DNA from: Solimicrobium sp040544425
Lineage (GTDB): Bacteria > Pseudomonadota > Gammaproteobacteria > Burkholderiales > Burkholderiaceae_D
Reading direction: 5' to 3'
Assembly (NCBI GenBank): GCA_040544425.1
Contig: JBEONO010000005.1
Span: 186,001 to 250,000, forward strand
DNA: 64,000 bases
The notes under the pieces were generated by a model, which was not told where the DNA came from, did no database searches, and saw only the letters and a list, made by a program, of their open reading frames with translations. A program made the translations under genes and the position numbers. Of the stretch, positions 50,893 through 60,201 are shown piece after piece; within the stretch, counting starts at the first letter, position 1; the number at the start of each line of letters is the position of its first letter.

Positions 50893-53301
50893 TCAATGCT
50901 TCACTACCGGATCGACTGCACCCTCGGCAACTGCTGGCGTAGCGCTTACCACAACCTCTTCATCGATCAGAGGAGTCGGCTGACGCTCCAACGCAATTTC
51001 CAACACCCGGTCAATCCAACGTACCGGAATAATTTCAAGGTGATTTTTTACATTGTCTGGAATTTCCACCAAATCCTTGGCGTTTTCTTCCGGAATGATG
51101 ACAGTCTTGATTCCACCGCGATGCGCTGCCAACAGTTTCTCTTTCAATCCGCCAATTGGTAACACTTCGCCACGCAAGGTAATTTCACCGGTCATTGCCA
51201 CATCGGCTCTGACTGGAATTCCAGTAAAGATTGACACCAGCGCGGTAGTCATCGCAATACCTGCGGATGGACCATCTTTAGGTGTTGCGCCTTCAGGCAC
51301 GTGAATATGGACATCAGTTTTTTCAAAAATATCTGCCTTGATGCCCAGACGTTTCGCACGACTTCTGACCACCGTGCGCGCTGCCTCGATCGATTCTTTC
51401 ATCACATCACCCAGGGTGCCGGTACGTATTATATTGCCCTTGCCGGTCATCGACACCGCCTCGATCGTCAACAGGTCCCCGCCAACTTCAGTCCAGGCTA
51501 AACCAACCACCTGACCAACCTGGTTTTCCTTGACCGCCATGCCGAAGTCATAGCGACGCACACCAAGGTACTTATCCAGATTTTTGCAGGTAACCGTGAC
51601 TTTCTTGTCCTGTTTTTTCAGCAGCAACATCTTCACGACCTTACGGCAAATTTTTGAAATTTCACGATCCAATGAACGCACACCTGCTTCACGTGTGTAA
51701 TAGCGAATAATGTCGCGTATCGCTGTTTCTGAAATCGTGATTTCTTCTTCTTTCAGCCCGTTATTCTTAATTTGCTTTGGCAATAAATAACGCTGGGCGA
51801 TGCTGCTCTTTTCGTCTTCTGTATAACCAGATAAACGAATCACTTCCATCCGATCCAGCAAAGCCGCAGGAATATTGTAGGAATTGGAAGTCGCAACAAA
51901 CATCACGTCCGACAAATCAAAGTCCACTTCCAGATAATGATCGGAGAATGTGTGGTTTTGTTCGGGATCCAAAACTTCCAGCAAGGCAGACGAAGGATCG
52001 CCACGGAAATCCGCACCCATTTTGTCCACTTCATCCAGCAGGAACAGCGGATTGCGTACGCCGATTTTTGCCAGACTCTGTAAAATTTTGCCTGGCATCG
52101 AACCGATATACGTTCTGCGATGGCCGCGAATTTCTGCCTCATCTCTGACGCCGCCCAACGCCATCCGAACAAACTTGCGATTCGTTGCACGCGCGATGGA
52201 TTGCCCCAATGAAGTTTTACCCACACCCGGTGGACCAACGAAACACAAGATCGGCGCTTTCAGTTTGTCAACGCGTTGTTGCACAGCCAGATACTCAAGC
52301 ACACGTTCTTTCACTTTATCTAAGCCATAATGGTCTGCATCCAAGACTTTTTCAGCGTTGGCCAGATCATTCGTCACCTTCGATTTTTTCTTCCAAGGCA
52401 AATTGATCAGGGTATCGATATAGTTACGCACAACGGTTGCTTCGGCAGACATGGCAGACATCATTTTGAGTTTTTTCAACTCAGCCATGGCCTTGTCTTT
52501 GGCTTCCTTCGGCATCTTGGCGGCAATGATCTTCTTGTCGATCTCTTCCAGATCGGCACCCTCTTCGCCCTCACCCAATTCTTTTTGGATCGCTTTCACT
52601 TGTTCGTTCAAATAGTATTCGCGCTGCGACTTTTCCATCTGACGTTTTACACGGCCACGAATTCGTTTTTCAACCTGCAAAATGTCCAACTCACCCTCTA
52701 ACTGTCCAAGCAAGTGTTCGAGACGTTTGGCAACGCTGAAAATCTCCAGGATTTCCTGCTTCTGATCGAGCTTTAATGGCAAATGTGCCGCGACTGTGTC
52801 GGCCAATCGGCCAGCATCATCGATGCCGGACAGCGACGCCAAAATTTCAGGAGGGATTTTTTTGTTTAGTTTGACGTACTGATCAAATTGTTGAACGATC
52901 GCGCGACGCATCGCTTCGACTTCAGAATCATCGCTTTCTTCCGTGGCGACCGGAATGAGATTGGCAACAAAGTGAGTGTCAAACTCGCGAATCTGGCTGA
53001 TCCGGGCGCGTTGGACACCCTCCACCAGCACTTTAACCGTGCCATCTGGCAGCTTCAACATTTGTAAAATATTGGCAATACAGCCAATTTCATAAATATC
53101 ATCAGGTGAAGGTTCATCTTTAGCAGCCGCTTTTTGCGCCGCCAACAAGATACTTTTTCCCTGCTCCATGGCCGCTTCCAGCGCTTTTATGGATTTGGGG
53201 CGGCCAACAAAAAGCGGAATCACCATATGTGGGAATACAACCACATCTCGCAATGGCAACAACGGTAATTGTGTTTGTTCCGTAATGAGTGTCGTCGTCA
53301 T
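50893..53301 (-). CDS. lon: ATP-dependent protease Lon
   Basis: 802 residues. N-terminal substrate-binding domain LPLLPLRDVVVFPHMVIPLF, coiled region, AAA+ module with Walker A GPPGVGKTS and Walker B FLLDEVDKMG, and the C-terminal protease with the catalytic Ser in KDGPSAGIAM and Lys in GGLKEKLLAAHRGG. It degrades misfolded and regulatory proteins in the cytoplasm. Last gene of the tig-clpP-clpX-lon series; a terminator before it suggests its own promoter in the 167-base gap. Confidence 0.97.
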   Translation of the reverse strand: MTTTLITEQTQLPLLPLRDVVVFPHMVIPLFVGRPKSIKALEAAMEQGKSILLAAQKAAAKDEPSPDDIYEIGCIANILQMLKLPDGTVKVLVEGVQRARISQIREFDTHFVANLIPVATEESDDSEVEAMRRAIVQQFDQYVKLNKKIPPEILASLSGIDDAGRLADTVAAHLPLKLDQKQEILEIFSVAKRLEHLLGQLEGELDILQVEKRIRGRVKRQMEKSQREYYLNEQVKAIQKELGEGEEGADLEEIDKKIIAAKMPKEAKDKAMAELKKLKMMSAMSAEATVVRNYIDTLINLPWKKKSKVTNDLANAEKVLDADHYGLDKVKERVLEYLAVQQRVDKLKAPILCFVGPPGVGKTSLGQSIARATNRKFVRMALGGVRDEAEIRGHRRTYIGSMPGKILQSLAKIGVRNPLFLLDEVDKMGADFRGDPSSALLEVLDPEQNHTFSDHYLEVDFDLSDVMFVATSNSYNIPAALLDRMEVIRLSGYTEDEKSSIAQRYLLPKQIKNNGLKEEEITISETAIRDIIRYYTREAGVRSLDREISKICRKVVKMLLLKKQDKKVTVTCKNLDKYLGVRRYDFGMAVKENQVGQVVGLAWTEVGGDLLTIEAVSMTGKGNIIRTGTLGDVMKESIEAARTVVRSRAKRLGIKADIFEKTDVHIHVPEGATPKDGPSAGIAMTTALVSIFTGIPVRADVAMTGEITLRGEVLPIGGLKEKLLAAHRGGIKTVIIPEENAKDLVEIPDNVKNHLEIIPVRWIDRVLEIALERQPTPLIDEEVVVSATPAVAEGAVDPVVKH

Positions 53302-53369
53302 GAGGTACCTTATTTAGTTAATGCTAAACAACATGTTGGCATGGATTGGTAAAACACAAGTGCAGCAAA

Positions 53370-53416
53370 AAAATTAAAAAAATAAAGCCACACACGAGGT
53401 CAACCCGAGGTGGCTT
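53370..53416 (-). terminator. Rho-independent terminator after clpX
   Basis: AAGCCAC (53385-53391) pairs with GTGGCTT (53410-53416); a further CTCGGGTTGACCTCG hairpin lies in the loop. On the minus strand T-rich sequence follows (TATTTTTTTAA). Confidence 0.75.
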
Positions 53417-53468
53417 CTTGACCCTGAATCAGTCTTTTTAGATCAACTTTGTTGGCGATCGGTCTTCC

Positions 53469-54737
53469 TTAGTTGGCGCTCGACGCCTTCGGCTTGTCAT
53501 GGTAGATCAACAATGGTTTAGCCCCTTGTGTGATCGTGTTTTCATCGATAACGACTTTGGCGACATTTGGTTCACTGGGTAAATCATACATTACGTCCAG
53601 TAAGGCGTGCTCCAGAATCGAACGCAAACCACGCGCACCAGCTTTACGCGCGATCGCTTTTTTCGCAATTGCGTGCAATGCAGACGGACGAATATCCAAT
53701 TCCGCACCTTCCATCTCCAACAACTTCGCATATTGTTTAACTAATGCATTTTTTGGTTCGATCAAAATTTGAATCAGCGCATCTTCATCCAGTTCATTCA
53801 AAGTTGCGACCACTGGTAAACGTCCGACCAATTCAGGGATTAATCCGAATTTGATTAAATCTTCTGGTTCGACTTCCTGCAAATGTTGATTCGACGCCGC
53901 TTCCAATTTACTTTTTACGCTGGCTGAAAAACCAATGCCACCCTTTTCAGAACGGCTCGAAATCAGTTTAGTCAACCCATCAAAGGCACCACCACAGATA
54001 AACATGATATTCGTGGTGTCAATTTGTACGAAATCCTGATTAGGATGTTTGCGCCCGCCTTGTGGAGGAACCGACGCCATCGTGCCTTCAATCAGTTTCA
54101 ACAAGGCCTGCTGCACGCCCTCACCGGACACGTCGCGTGTAATGGAAGGGTTGTCGGACTTGCGTGAGATCTTGTCGATCTCATCGATATACACAATTCC
54201 CTTTTGTGCTTTCTCGACTTCGTAATTGCAATTTTGCAGTAATTTTTGAATAATGTTTTCAACGTCTTCGCCGACATAACCTGCTTCAGTTAAGGTCGTT
54301 GCATCGGCAATGACGAAAGGCACATTTAACATACGCGCCAAAGTCTGCGCTAATAATGTTTTACCGGAACCAGTTGGCCCAACCAACAAGATATTACTTT
54401 TTGCCAGTTCAACATCATCTTTTTTGCCGAGGTATTTCAATCGCTTGTAATGGTTATAAACGGCGACCGACAAAATGCGTTTCGCTGTCGTCTGCCCAAT
54501 CACATACTGATTCAACAACTCACAAATTTCATTCGGTGTCGGCAAATCCGATTTACTGTTACCGATGGTCTCGATGTTTGAGATTTCATCTCGAATAATA
54601 TCGTTGCAAAGATCAATGCACTCATCACAAATAAATACTGAAGGACCCGCGATCAGTTTTTTTACTTCATGCTGACTCTTGCCGCAAAATGAGCAATAAA
54701 GCAATTTTTCACCACTGGTTGATTTTTTATCTGGCAT
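53469..54737 (-). CDS. clpX: ATP-dependent Clp protease ATP-binding subunit ClpX
   Basis: 422 residues. N-terminal zinc domain CSFCGKSQ and CDECIDLC (four Cys), AAA+ Walker A GPTGSGKT, Walker B IVYIDEIDKI, the pore loop AGYVGED and the ClpP-binding loop near IGFSA. It unfolds substrates for ClpP, encoded immediately upstream. A terminator between clpP and clpX means it can also be expressed on its own. Confidence 0.97.
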   Translation of the reverse strand: MPDKKSTSGEKLLYCSFCGKSQHEVKKLIAGPSVFICDECIDLCNDIIRDEISNIETIGNSKSDLPTPNEICELLNQYVIGQTTAKRILSVAVYNHYKRLKYLGKKDDVELAKSNILLVGPTGSGKTLLAQTLARMLNVPFVIADATTLTEAGYVGEDVENIIQKLLQNCNYEVEKAQKGIVYIDEIDKISRKSDNPSITRDVSGEGVQQALLKLIEGTMASVPPQGGRKHPNQDFVQIDTTNIMFICGGAFDGLTKLISSRSEKGGIGFSASVKSKLEAASNQHLQEVEPEDLIKFGLIPELVGRLPVVATLNELDEDALIQILIEPKNALVKQYAKLLEMEGAELDIRPSALHAIAKKAIARKAGARGLRSILEHALLDVMYDLPSEPNVAKVVIDENTITQGAKPLLIYHDKPKASSAN

Positions 54738-54869
54738 GGTACAAATTATTTATAAAAAGTGGATTGATAGTACCTGCAATTGGAGCATTCGTCATCGTGA
54801 ATAACCCGAATTATCGCTACAGGGAACAGAAAAGAATGGAAATAACCGAAATGAACAATTCACAAAATA

Positions 54870-54893
54870 AAAAACGCCCACACGGGCGTTTTT
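54870..54893 (-). terminator. Rho-independent terminator between clpP and clpX
   Basis: A 10-base perfect stem AAAAACGCCC / GGGCGTTTTT with a four-base loop, about 12 bases after the clpP stop. T run on the minus strand. Confidence 0.9.
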
Positions 54894-54904
54894 CTCACAG
54901 CGCA

Positions 54905-55528
54905 TCAAGACCGATGCGCCATGACTTTGTCAATCAGACCATATTCAACTGCATCTTGTGCTGACATAAAATTATCACGGTCTGTGTCCTTGCCAATTTG
55001 CTCAGTCGTTTTTCCGGTATGTTCAGCAAGCATATGGTTGAGGCGCTCACGCAAATAGAGGATTTCACGCGCCTGAATTTCAATATCAGATGCCTGACCT
55101 TGCGCACCACCCAACGGTTGGTGAATCATGATCCGTGAATTGGGCAATGAAAAACGTTTGCCCTTTGCGCCTGCGGCCAGCAAGAATGCGCCCATCGAGG
55201 CTGCCATGCCGGTGCATAACGTCGACACATCCGGCTTGATGAACTGCATGGTGTCATAAATTGCCAAACCGGCCGAGACTGAACCGCCTGGGGAATTAAT
55301 GTAAAACGAAATATCCTTGTCTGGATTTTCGCTTTCCAAAAATAACAATTGAGCGACTACCAGATTTGCAGTTTGATCATTGACCGGACCGACCAGAAAA
55401 ATAACGCGCTCTTTTAACAGGCGTGAATAAATGTCGTATGAACGCTCGCCACGTCCACTCTGCTCGATGACCATCGGGACCATGCCCAACATGTCAGTAT
55501 CTATCGCAGAATTTCTATTGTTGGTCAT
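54905..55528 (-). CDS. clpP: ATP-dependent Clp protease proteolytic subunit ClpP
   Basis: 207 residues. Catalytic Ser in TGMAASMGAFLL, His in SRIMIHQPLGG and the Asp in DTDRDNFM. Usual processing region at the N-terminus (MLGMVPMVIEQSGRGERSYD). Fourteen-subunit peptidase chamber working with ClpX or ClpA. Twenty-one bases after tig. Confidence 0.97.
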   Translation of the reverse strand: MTNNRNSAIDTDMLGMVPMVIEQSGRGERSYDIYSRLLKERVIFLVGPVNDQTANLVVAQLLFLESENPDKDISFYINSPGGSVSAGLAIYDTMQFIKPDVSTLCTGMAASMGAFLLAAGAKGKRFSLPNSRIMIHQPLGGAQGQASDIEIQAREILYLRERLNHMLAEHTGKTTEQIGKDTDRDNFMSAQDAVEYGLIDKVMAHRS

Positions 55529-55549
55529 GTTACTCCCCTGTCAGTTGTC

Positions 55550-56902
55550 TTAAGCTTGTACTTGATTGTTACCCATCAACTCATCAAATGAGACGACTTT
55601 ATCGGTAACCTTTGCTTTGCCAAGGACATAGTTAACGACGTTTTCTTCTAATACAAGGGCTTCGACTTCAGCCAGTCGATTTCTATCATTAAAGTAGTAG
55701 CGCATTACTTGTTTTGGATCTTCATAGCTCTTCGCAAAGTCTGCCACTTGCGCTTCGACTTGCTCAAATGTCGCTTTCAATCCGTTCGCCTTAACCAGTT
55801 CGGCCAGGATCAGGCCCAAACGTACGCGACGCTCCGCCTGTGCATTAAACATCTCCAGCGGGAAGGGCATATCTTTGACATTCATGCCGCGCTGCTCCAT
55901 ATCCTGACGCGTCATTTCCGCCAGTCGCTCAGCATCTTCGGTAATCAAAACTTTAGGCACGTCAAATTCGCTCACTTTCAACAACGCATCCATCACGCTG
56001 TTTTTGGTTTGCGCTTTAACCCGACCGCCAACTTCACGTTCGAGATTTTCTTTAATGTCGGCGCGCATTTTCGCCAGATCGCCATCATCGACACCCAGCA
56101 ACTTGGCGAAGTCTGCATCAACTGCAGGCAAGTGTGCCCATTCAAGATTTGCCAATGTAATTGTGAATTCGGCAGTTTTTCCAGCCACGTCTTTGCCGTG
56201 GTAATCGGCCGGGAATGTCATCGGGAATACTTTTGATTCACCGACCTTCAAACCGATTGTCGCCGCTTCAAACTCGGGCAACATACGCCCTTCGCCTAAC
56301 ACGAAAACAAATCCTTCGGCTTTGCCGCCCTGAAATTCAACACCGTCGATGGTGCCCACAAAATCGACTGTCGCACGATCGCCATTCTGCGCTGTCGCTT
56401 CTGCACCGCCGTCGCCATGCTCACCGGCCTGACCTTTGACGTGATAGTGCACGCGTTGTTTGCGCAGGATTTCAATCGTCTTGTCGATTTCAACATCGGT
56501 CACCGTTGTTTTAACCTGAACAACCTCAGCCGAGGCTAAATCGCCGATTGTTAATTCAGGATAAATTTCAAACGTCGCGTCGAAACTCACGACGCCTTCT
56601 GCTGCTTCGGCGTCAGTCTTCGGTGCGATGCTCGGATAGCCTGCCACACGCAGTTTATTTTCATTTGCGGCGTCGTTGAATGCGCGGCCGACCTTGTCGT
56701 TCAAGACTTCCGTTTCGACCTGATAACCGAACTGCGCCGCTACCATTTTCATCGGAACTTTACCTGGACGGAAACCGGGCGCTTTCGCAGTGCGCGCGCG
56801 CACCTTTAAACGTTTTTCAACTTCCACACGCACGTCAGCCAAAGGCACGGTGATAGTGAGACGGCGTTCTAATTTACCTAATGTTTCGACAGCAGTTGCC
56901 AT
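55550..56902 (-). CDS. tig: Trigger factor (ribosome-associated chaperone and prolyl isomerase)
   Basis: 450 residues. N-terminal ribosome-binding domain with the signature GFRPGKVPMKMV, a central FKBP-type domain (~170-250; GDRATVDFVGTIDGVEFQGG) and a helical C-terminal cradle. It protects nascent chains and helps proline isomerisation. Head of the tig-clpP-clpX-lon block, 26 bases after tRNA-Leu, with which it may be co-transcribed. Confidence 0.96.
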   Translation of the reverse strand: MATAVETLGKLERRLTITVPLADVRVEVEKRLKVRARTAKAPGFRPGKVPMKMVAAQFGYQVETEVLNDKVGRAFNDAANENKLRVAGYPSIAPKTDAEAAEGVVSFDATFEIYPELTIGDLASAEVVQVKTTVTDVEIDKTIEILRKQRVHYHVKGQAGEHGDGGAEATAQNGDRATVDFVGTIDGVEFQGGKAEGFVFVLGEGRMLPEFEAATIGLKVGESKVFPMTFPADYHGKDVAGKTAEFTITLANLEWAHLPAVDADFAKLLGVDDGDLAKMRADIKENLEREVGGRVKAQTKNSVMDALLKVSEFDVPKVLITEDAERLAEMTRQDMEQRGMNVKDMPFPLEMFNAQAERRVRLGLILAELVKANGLKATFEQVEAQVADFAKSYEDPKQVMRYYFNDRNRLAEVEALVLEENVVNYVLGKAKVTDKVVSFDELMGNNQVQA

Positions 56903-56928
56903 TTAATCGTCCAAATAAAAATTGTCTG

Positions 56929-57015
56929 TGGTGCGAGAAGGGGGACTCGAACCCCCACACCATTTCTGGCGTCAGGACCTAAACCTGGTGCGTCTACCAA
57001 TTTCGCCATCCTCGC
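56929..57015 (-). tRNA. tRNA-Leu (anticodon UAG)
   Basis: A class II tRNA of 87 bases including the encoded CCA. Acceptor GCGAGGA pairs with the 3' TCTCGC end, the anticodon loop reads TTTAGGT giving UAG for CUA codons, a long variable arm (ACGCCAGAAATGGTGT) follows, and the T arm GGGGGTTCGAGTCCCCC is perfect. It lies immediately upstream of tig on the same strand. Confidence 0.95.
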
Positions 57016-57061
57016 GGTATTTGCGTATATAGCTGTTAAATCGATGCTATGTACAGTGCAG

Positions 57062-57085
57062 AAAAAACAAAAGCGACCGCGTCGC
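57062..57085 (-). terminator. Terminator-like hairpin upstream of tRNA-Leu
   Basis: GCGAC-GCG-GTCGC (57085-57073 on the minus strand) is followed by TTTTGTTTTTTC. It is either the distal terminator of the lapD transcript or an attenuating hairpin in the tRNA-tig leader. Confidence 0.5.
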
Positions 57086-57135
57086 CTGAATTCCCCAGTG
57101 CGTTTCCGCATGTGGCATTTTAACTCCAGCCGCGT

Positions 57136-57168
57136 ATTCTACAAGAAAACCTTGGATATTGCTGTCAA
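57136..57168 (-). promoter_or_regulatory. Candidate promoter for tRNA-Leu / tig
   Basis: Consensus TTGACA (57168-57163) and TAGAAT (57141-57136) occur on the minus strand, followed by a GC-rich discriminator (ACGCGGC) typical of stable-RNA promoters. The 21-base spacer is longer than optimal, so one element may be fortuitous. Confidence 0.35.
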
Positions 57169-57280
57169 TTTATGGGAGGAAACGCATTTTCCTGACTAAT
57201 TTGGCTTACTTTTAAAATTTAATTCATTCAAACAATAAGCCGTATTAAAAAATTAACATCGCATGAATTTTCCGCAGCGC

Positions 57281-59200
57281 TTAATTCTGAACCGGAGCGA
57301 TTCTGACCCCCGGGCCCGTAGCACCGTCAAAGCCCAGCGTTTTCAATACCGCCATTTCACTTTGCTCGGTGACTCCTTCAGCAAAAATCTGCATACCAAT
57401 GTTATGCGCGATGCCAATCAAGCCGCGCAGGAAAACCTGATTCCCATCATTGCTGGCGATATCGCGGATGAAGCTGGCATCAACCTTCAAATAATCCAGT
57501 TTCAATTCTTGCAGTTGCCCGATCTGGCTGAATTGTCTGCCGAAATGCTCCAGGCCAAGGCGAACACCGGTGCCTTCCATTTGGTGCCGGAATTCTTTAA
57601 ACGCGGCGATATGGGCATACGCGCCAAATTCTGGAAACTCGATCCACAGGCGTCGACTTGCTTTTGGATTGGCCAGCAACAAGGTTCGAATATAATCGCA
57701 GAACGTCACATCTTCCAACGATCTGGCCGACACGTTGATGGCCAATCCGATGATTTGCCGGTTCATGTTCAGTTCTTCTATACCCAGGGTAAGCGCGGCA
57801 GTGTCGAGCGTGGAGCTCATACCGAGGCGCTCGGCGATCGGCAGAAACCGACCGGCCGGCAGCCATTCTTCCAAAAATTTCAGGCGCAATGGGCATTCAT
57901 TGTGAATCAGGCGCTGATCAAAATCAGTCACGGGGAATGAGCCCAATTTGGCCTCGCGATTTTCGATGGCGTTATAAATCAATTTCAACCATTGCTCATT
58001 GCTGCGTGGCGAATCTTCACTGATTAAGCTTTCCGCATCGTGGACGCAGTTGATGTGCTGAGCTTCTGCGCCCACCAATGCTGCATCCACCTGAGAGAGC
58101 AAGTTGCCAAGGTTTTGCCCATAACTGAATTTTCCGGTACCGATAAAAGCGACTGGTCCGCTATCGAAATACGCCGAGGTAGAAATAACGAGTGTGTCGA
58201 GGAGCTGGTCGGCAATCGGGTGGGCATCGATCAATGGCAGCAGCAGGCCAAAATCAGCGCCGTTCAGGCGTGCGGCCAGCGAATTCGGAATTTCATGCGC
58301 CAGCCTGTTCAATGTGTCTGCAACTGACACCAGCATATTGTCGGTTTCGGTGCGCCCCAAGCGCTTGTTCAGCTCTGCCAGATTAGCGATACGGATCAGC
58401 AGCAAGGTCCCTGAAAATGAATCTTCCATTTCCAATACTGCCTGCAGTTGTGCCATAAAATAATTTCGATTGGCCAGTTTAGTGAGCGGATCTGAATTGG
58501 CTTCCAAACGCACTTGTTCAAGACGTATCGCTTCATCAGCAAACATTTTCTTGACCAACAATACCGTCGAATTCATTGCCGAAGTCAGTTGCCGCAATTC
58601 AGGCACATTCGATTCGGGCGTCGTAATGAAATGTCTTTCAGTGATAGCCTGCGCCTGCGCGATGACTGCATTCAGTGGCTTCTTGATGCGACGCAGCACC
58701 AATGTGCCCAGCCAGCCGCCAAAAAGGCTGGTCAGTACCAACGCGAAAATCAATGCAAGCGTGCTGTCCCACAAGGCTTTGTACGCGAAGCGCGTGCTGC
58801 TGATCAGGGTGATCGTGCCGACCTGGTTCCACCCGTTATTGATTTGGGCGTGGCCTGGTTGCGATATCAACGGCAGACTGCGCACAAACCAGAGCGGGGC
58901 ATCGTACGACGCAGCGGACGCTTTTTTGGACACGATTTCTTTACCATTGGGATCCAGCACACGGATCAATTCATAATGACCGTTATCAAACAGTGCCGAT
59001 ACGGCTAACTGAATTTCCATTGAATCCACGTTTCGTTGGTTCAATGACAAGGCCAGTGAAGCCGCATTGTCTTCATTTTTTGTCCGCAGCTGATCTTCCA
59101 GATAGCTTCGCGCAGTCAGCGTCGAGGCGAGCAAGCCGCCTGCAAGGCTCAGCACGGCGGTCAATATCAAAGACAGCCAGATTTGACGATACATAGACAT
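57281..59200 (-). CDS. lapD: LapD-like cyclic-di-GMP receptor (LapD_MoxY periplasmic domain, HAMP, degenerate GGDEF and EAL)
   Basis: About 639 residues. Membrane helix 1 (~5-27), a periplasmic LapD_MoxY-type domain (~30-150), helix 2, HAMP (LRRIKKPLNAVIAQAQAITE), a GGDEF domain whose active site is degenerate (RLNGADF in place of RxGGDEF) and an EAL domain lacking the EAL motif (CPLRL in its place). Both enzymes should be dead, as in LapD, which instead binds cyclic-di-GMP through the EAL fold and captures LapG in the periplasm. ATG 59200 is preferred because the AAGGA site abuts the first ATG at 59206. It follows lapG by ~18 bases. The call rests on architecture and the neighbouring lapG. 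Confidence 0.9.
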   Translation of the reverse strand: MSMYRQIWLSLILTAVLSLAGGLLASTLTARSYLEDQLRTKNEDNAASLALSLNQRNVDSMEIQLAVSALFDNGHYELIRVLDPNGKEIVSKKASAASYDAPLWFVRSLPLISQPGHAQINNGWNQVGTITLISSTRFAYKALWDSTLALIFALVLTSLFGGWLGTLVLRRIKKPLNAVIAQAQAITERHFITTPESNVPELRQLTSAMNSTVLLVKKMFADEAIRLEQVRLEANSDPLTKLANRNYFMAQLQAVLEMEDSFSGTLLLIRIANLAELNKRLGRTETDNMLVSVADTLNRLAHEIPNSLAARLNGADFGLLLPLIDAHPIADQLLDTLVISTSAYFDSGPVAFIGTGKFSYGQNLGNLLSQVDAALVGAEAQHINCVHDAESLISEDSPRSNEQWLKLIYNAIENREAKLGSFPVTDFDQRLIHNECPLRLKFLEEWLPAGRFLPIAERLGMSSTLDTAALTLGIEELNMNRQIIGLAINVSARSLEDVTFCDYIRTLLLANPKASRRLWIEFPEFGAYAHIAAFKEFRHQMEGTGVRLGLEHFGRQFSQIGQLQELKLDYLKVDASFIRDIASNDGNQVFLRGLIGIAHNIGMQIFAEGVTEQSEMAVLKTLGFDGATGPGVRIAPVQN

Positions 59201-59217
59201 AGTCATTCCTTTATTTT

Positions 59218-59904
59218 TTAAAAGCCTTCTGCATGCACACGACGCAGCAAATCCGCCCAGCGCGACAATTGCCCAACCCCGCCCGGCCCGACCGATGAAC
59301 CACCGGCCACGCCAACAAACACACCATCGCTGTTGAAACTGAAGACCGGCGACAAATCCGTTCTTCGCGAGGCTGGCCGGATATCGGTGATCAAATTATC
59401 CAGGACCAGCGGTTCGGCTTCAGGCGTCGGGTAATACGCCAGAATCATGTGTGCCTGCTGGATTGAGCTTTCTGCGCCGCCAATTTGTGCTTTTACATAA
59501 ATCAGTCTGAGCTGCTTTACCGGTACGTTCAATTCGAGTAAGGAAAAATACTTGGCAATAACATAGCCTTTACAGTCAGCTTTCAATTTGCTCATCGACT
59601 GCAATGGCGTTGCCCAAAAGTCATCTTGCCCCCACGCTTCCCTGTTTTCAACAAAGGCGACGCGCCGGTTAAAAAATTCATTGACGCGCTTGAGCCTGTC
59701 ATTGACCGGCAATCCGTTCGCGTCGCGCAACATGGTTTGCCAATCCGCCAATGTTTGTTGCTGCCCACCCATTTTCTTAAATGTCGTCTGAACCTGATTC
59801 ATGTCCACGGCCAGCGCTGCGTCCAGTGGCTGCACAATGACACATTCAACAATGATCAGGGTCATCATTGTTTGAGAAAAGATACGCGCCAGTTGTTTTT
59901 TCAT
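59218..59904 (-). CDS. lapG: LapG-like periplasmic transglutaminase-fold cysteine protease
   Basis: 228 residues with an N-terminal export signal (about 1-32). The catalytic triad of the family is placed: Cys111 in ADCKGYVIAKYF, His152 in QQAHMILAYYP and Asp169 in EPLVLDNL, with the DDFWATPLQSM block upstream. LapG cuts the retention module of giant adhesins such as LapA when LapD releases it, letting the cell leave a biofilm. In characterised LapG enzymes the Cys is followed by acidic residues (CED) that help bind calcium; here they are Lys and Gly. Adjacent to lapD on the same strand and divergent from a type I secretion operon. Confidence 0.9.
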   Translation of the reverse strand: MKKQLARIFSQTMMTLIIVECVIVQPLDAALAVDMNQVQTTFKKMGGQQQTLADWQTMLRDANGLPVNDRLKRVNEFFNRRVAFVENREAWGQDDFWATPLQSMSKLKADCKGYVIAKYFSLLELNVPVKQLRLIYVKAQIGGAESSIQQAHMILAYYPTPEAEPLVLDNLITDIRPASRRTDLSPVFSFNSDGVFVGVAGGSSVGPGGVGQLSRWADLLRRVHAEGF

Positions 59905-60201
59905 TAATCAATTCACGTGAAAATGATGCTTGTATTCAATTTTAGTGAATTTTTTGATTATTTCTGAACAATTTGAACGATATCGAAGAATTATTTAATT
60001 TGATTTCAAAAACTGTTTATGCAACAAATGACCTGCTATATTGGTTTCATTCAAATAATAGATAATTTTCCGTGATAAATTACAACATCATTACTATACT
60101 TACGTAAATGCAACATATTTACTGGGTGTAGCTTTAAAAAAACAGCGCTCACCTGTGAATTTGTCTCTGATTTGTCTCCGCTTACGAAACAAATAATTCC
60201 T
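59905..60201. other. AT-rich divergent intergenic region between lapG and the TolC-family gene
   Basis: About 297 bases with no supported gene. It must hold the promoters of both Lap operons. Candidate -10 elements for the plus strand are TATATT (60037-60042) and TATACT (60095-60100); -35 elements are poor. Confidence 0.5.
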
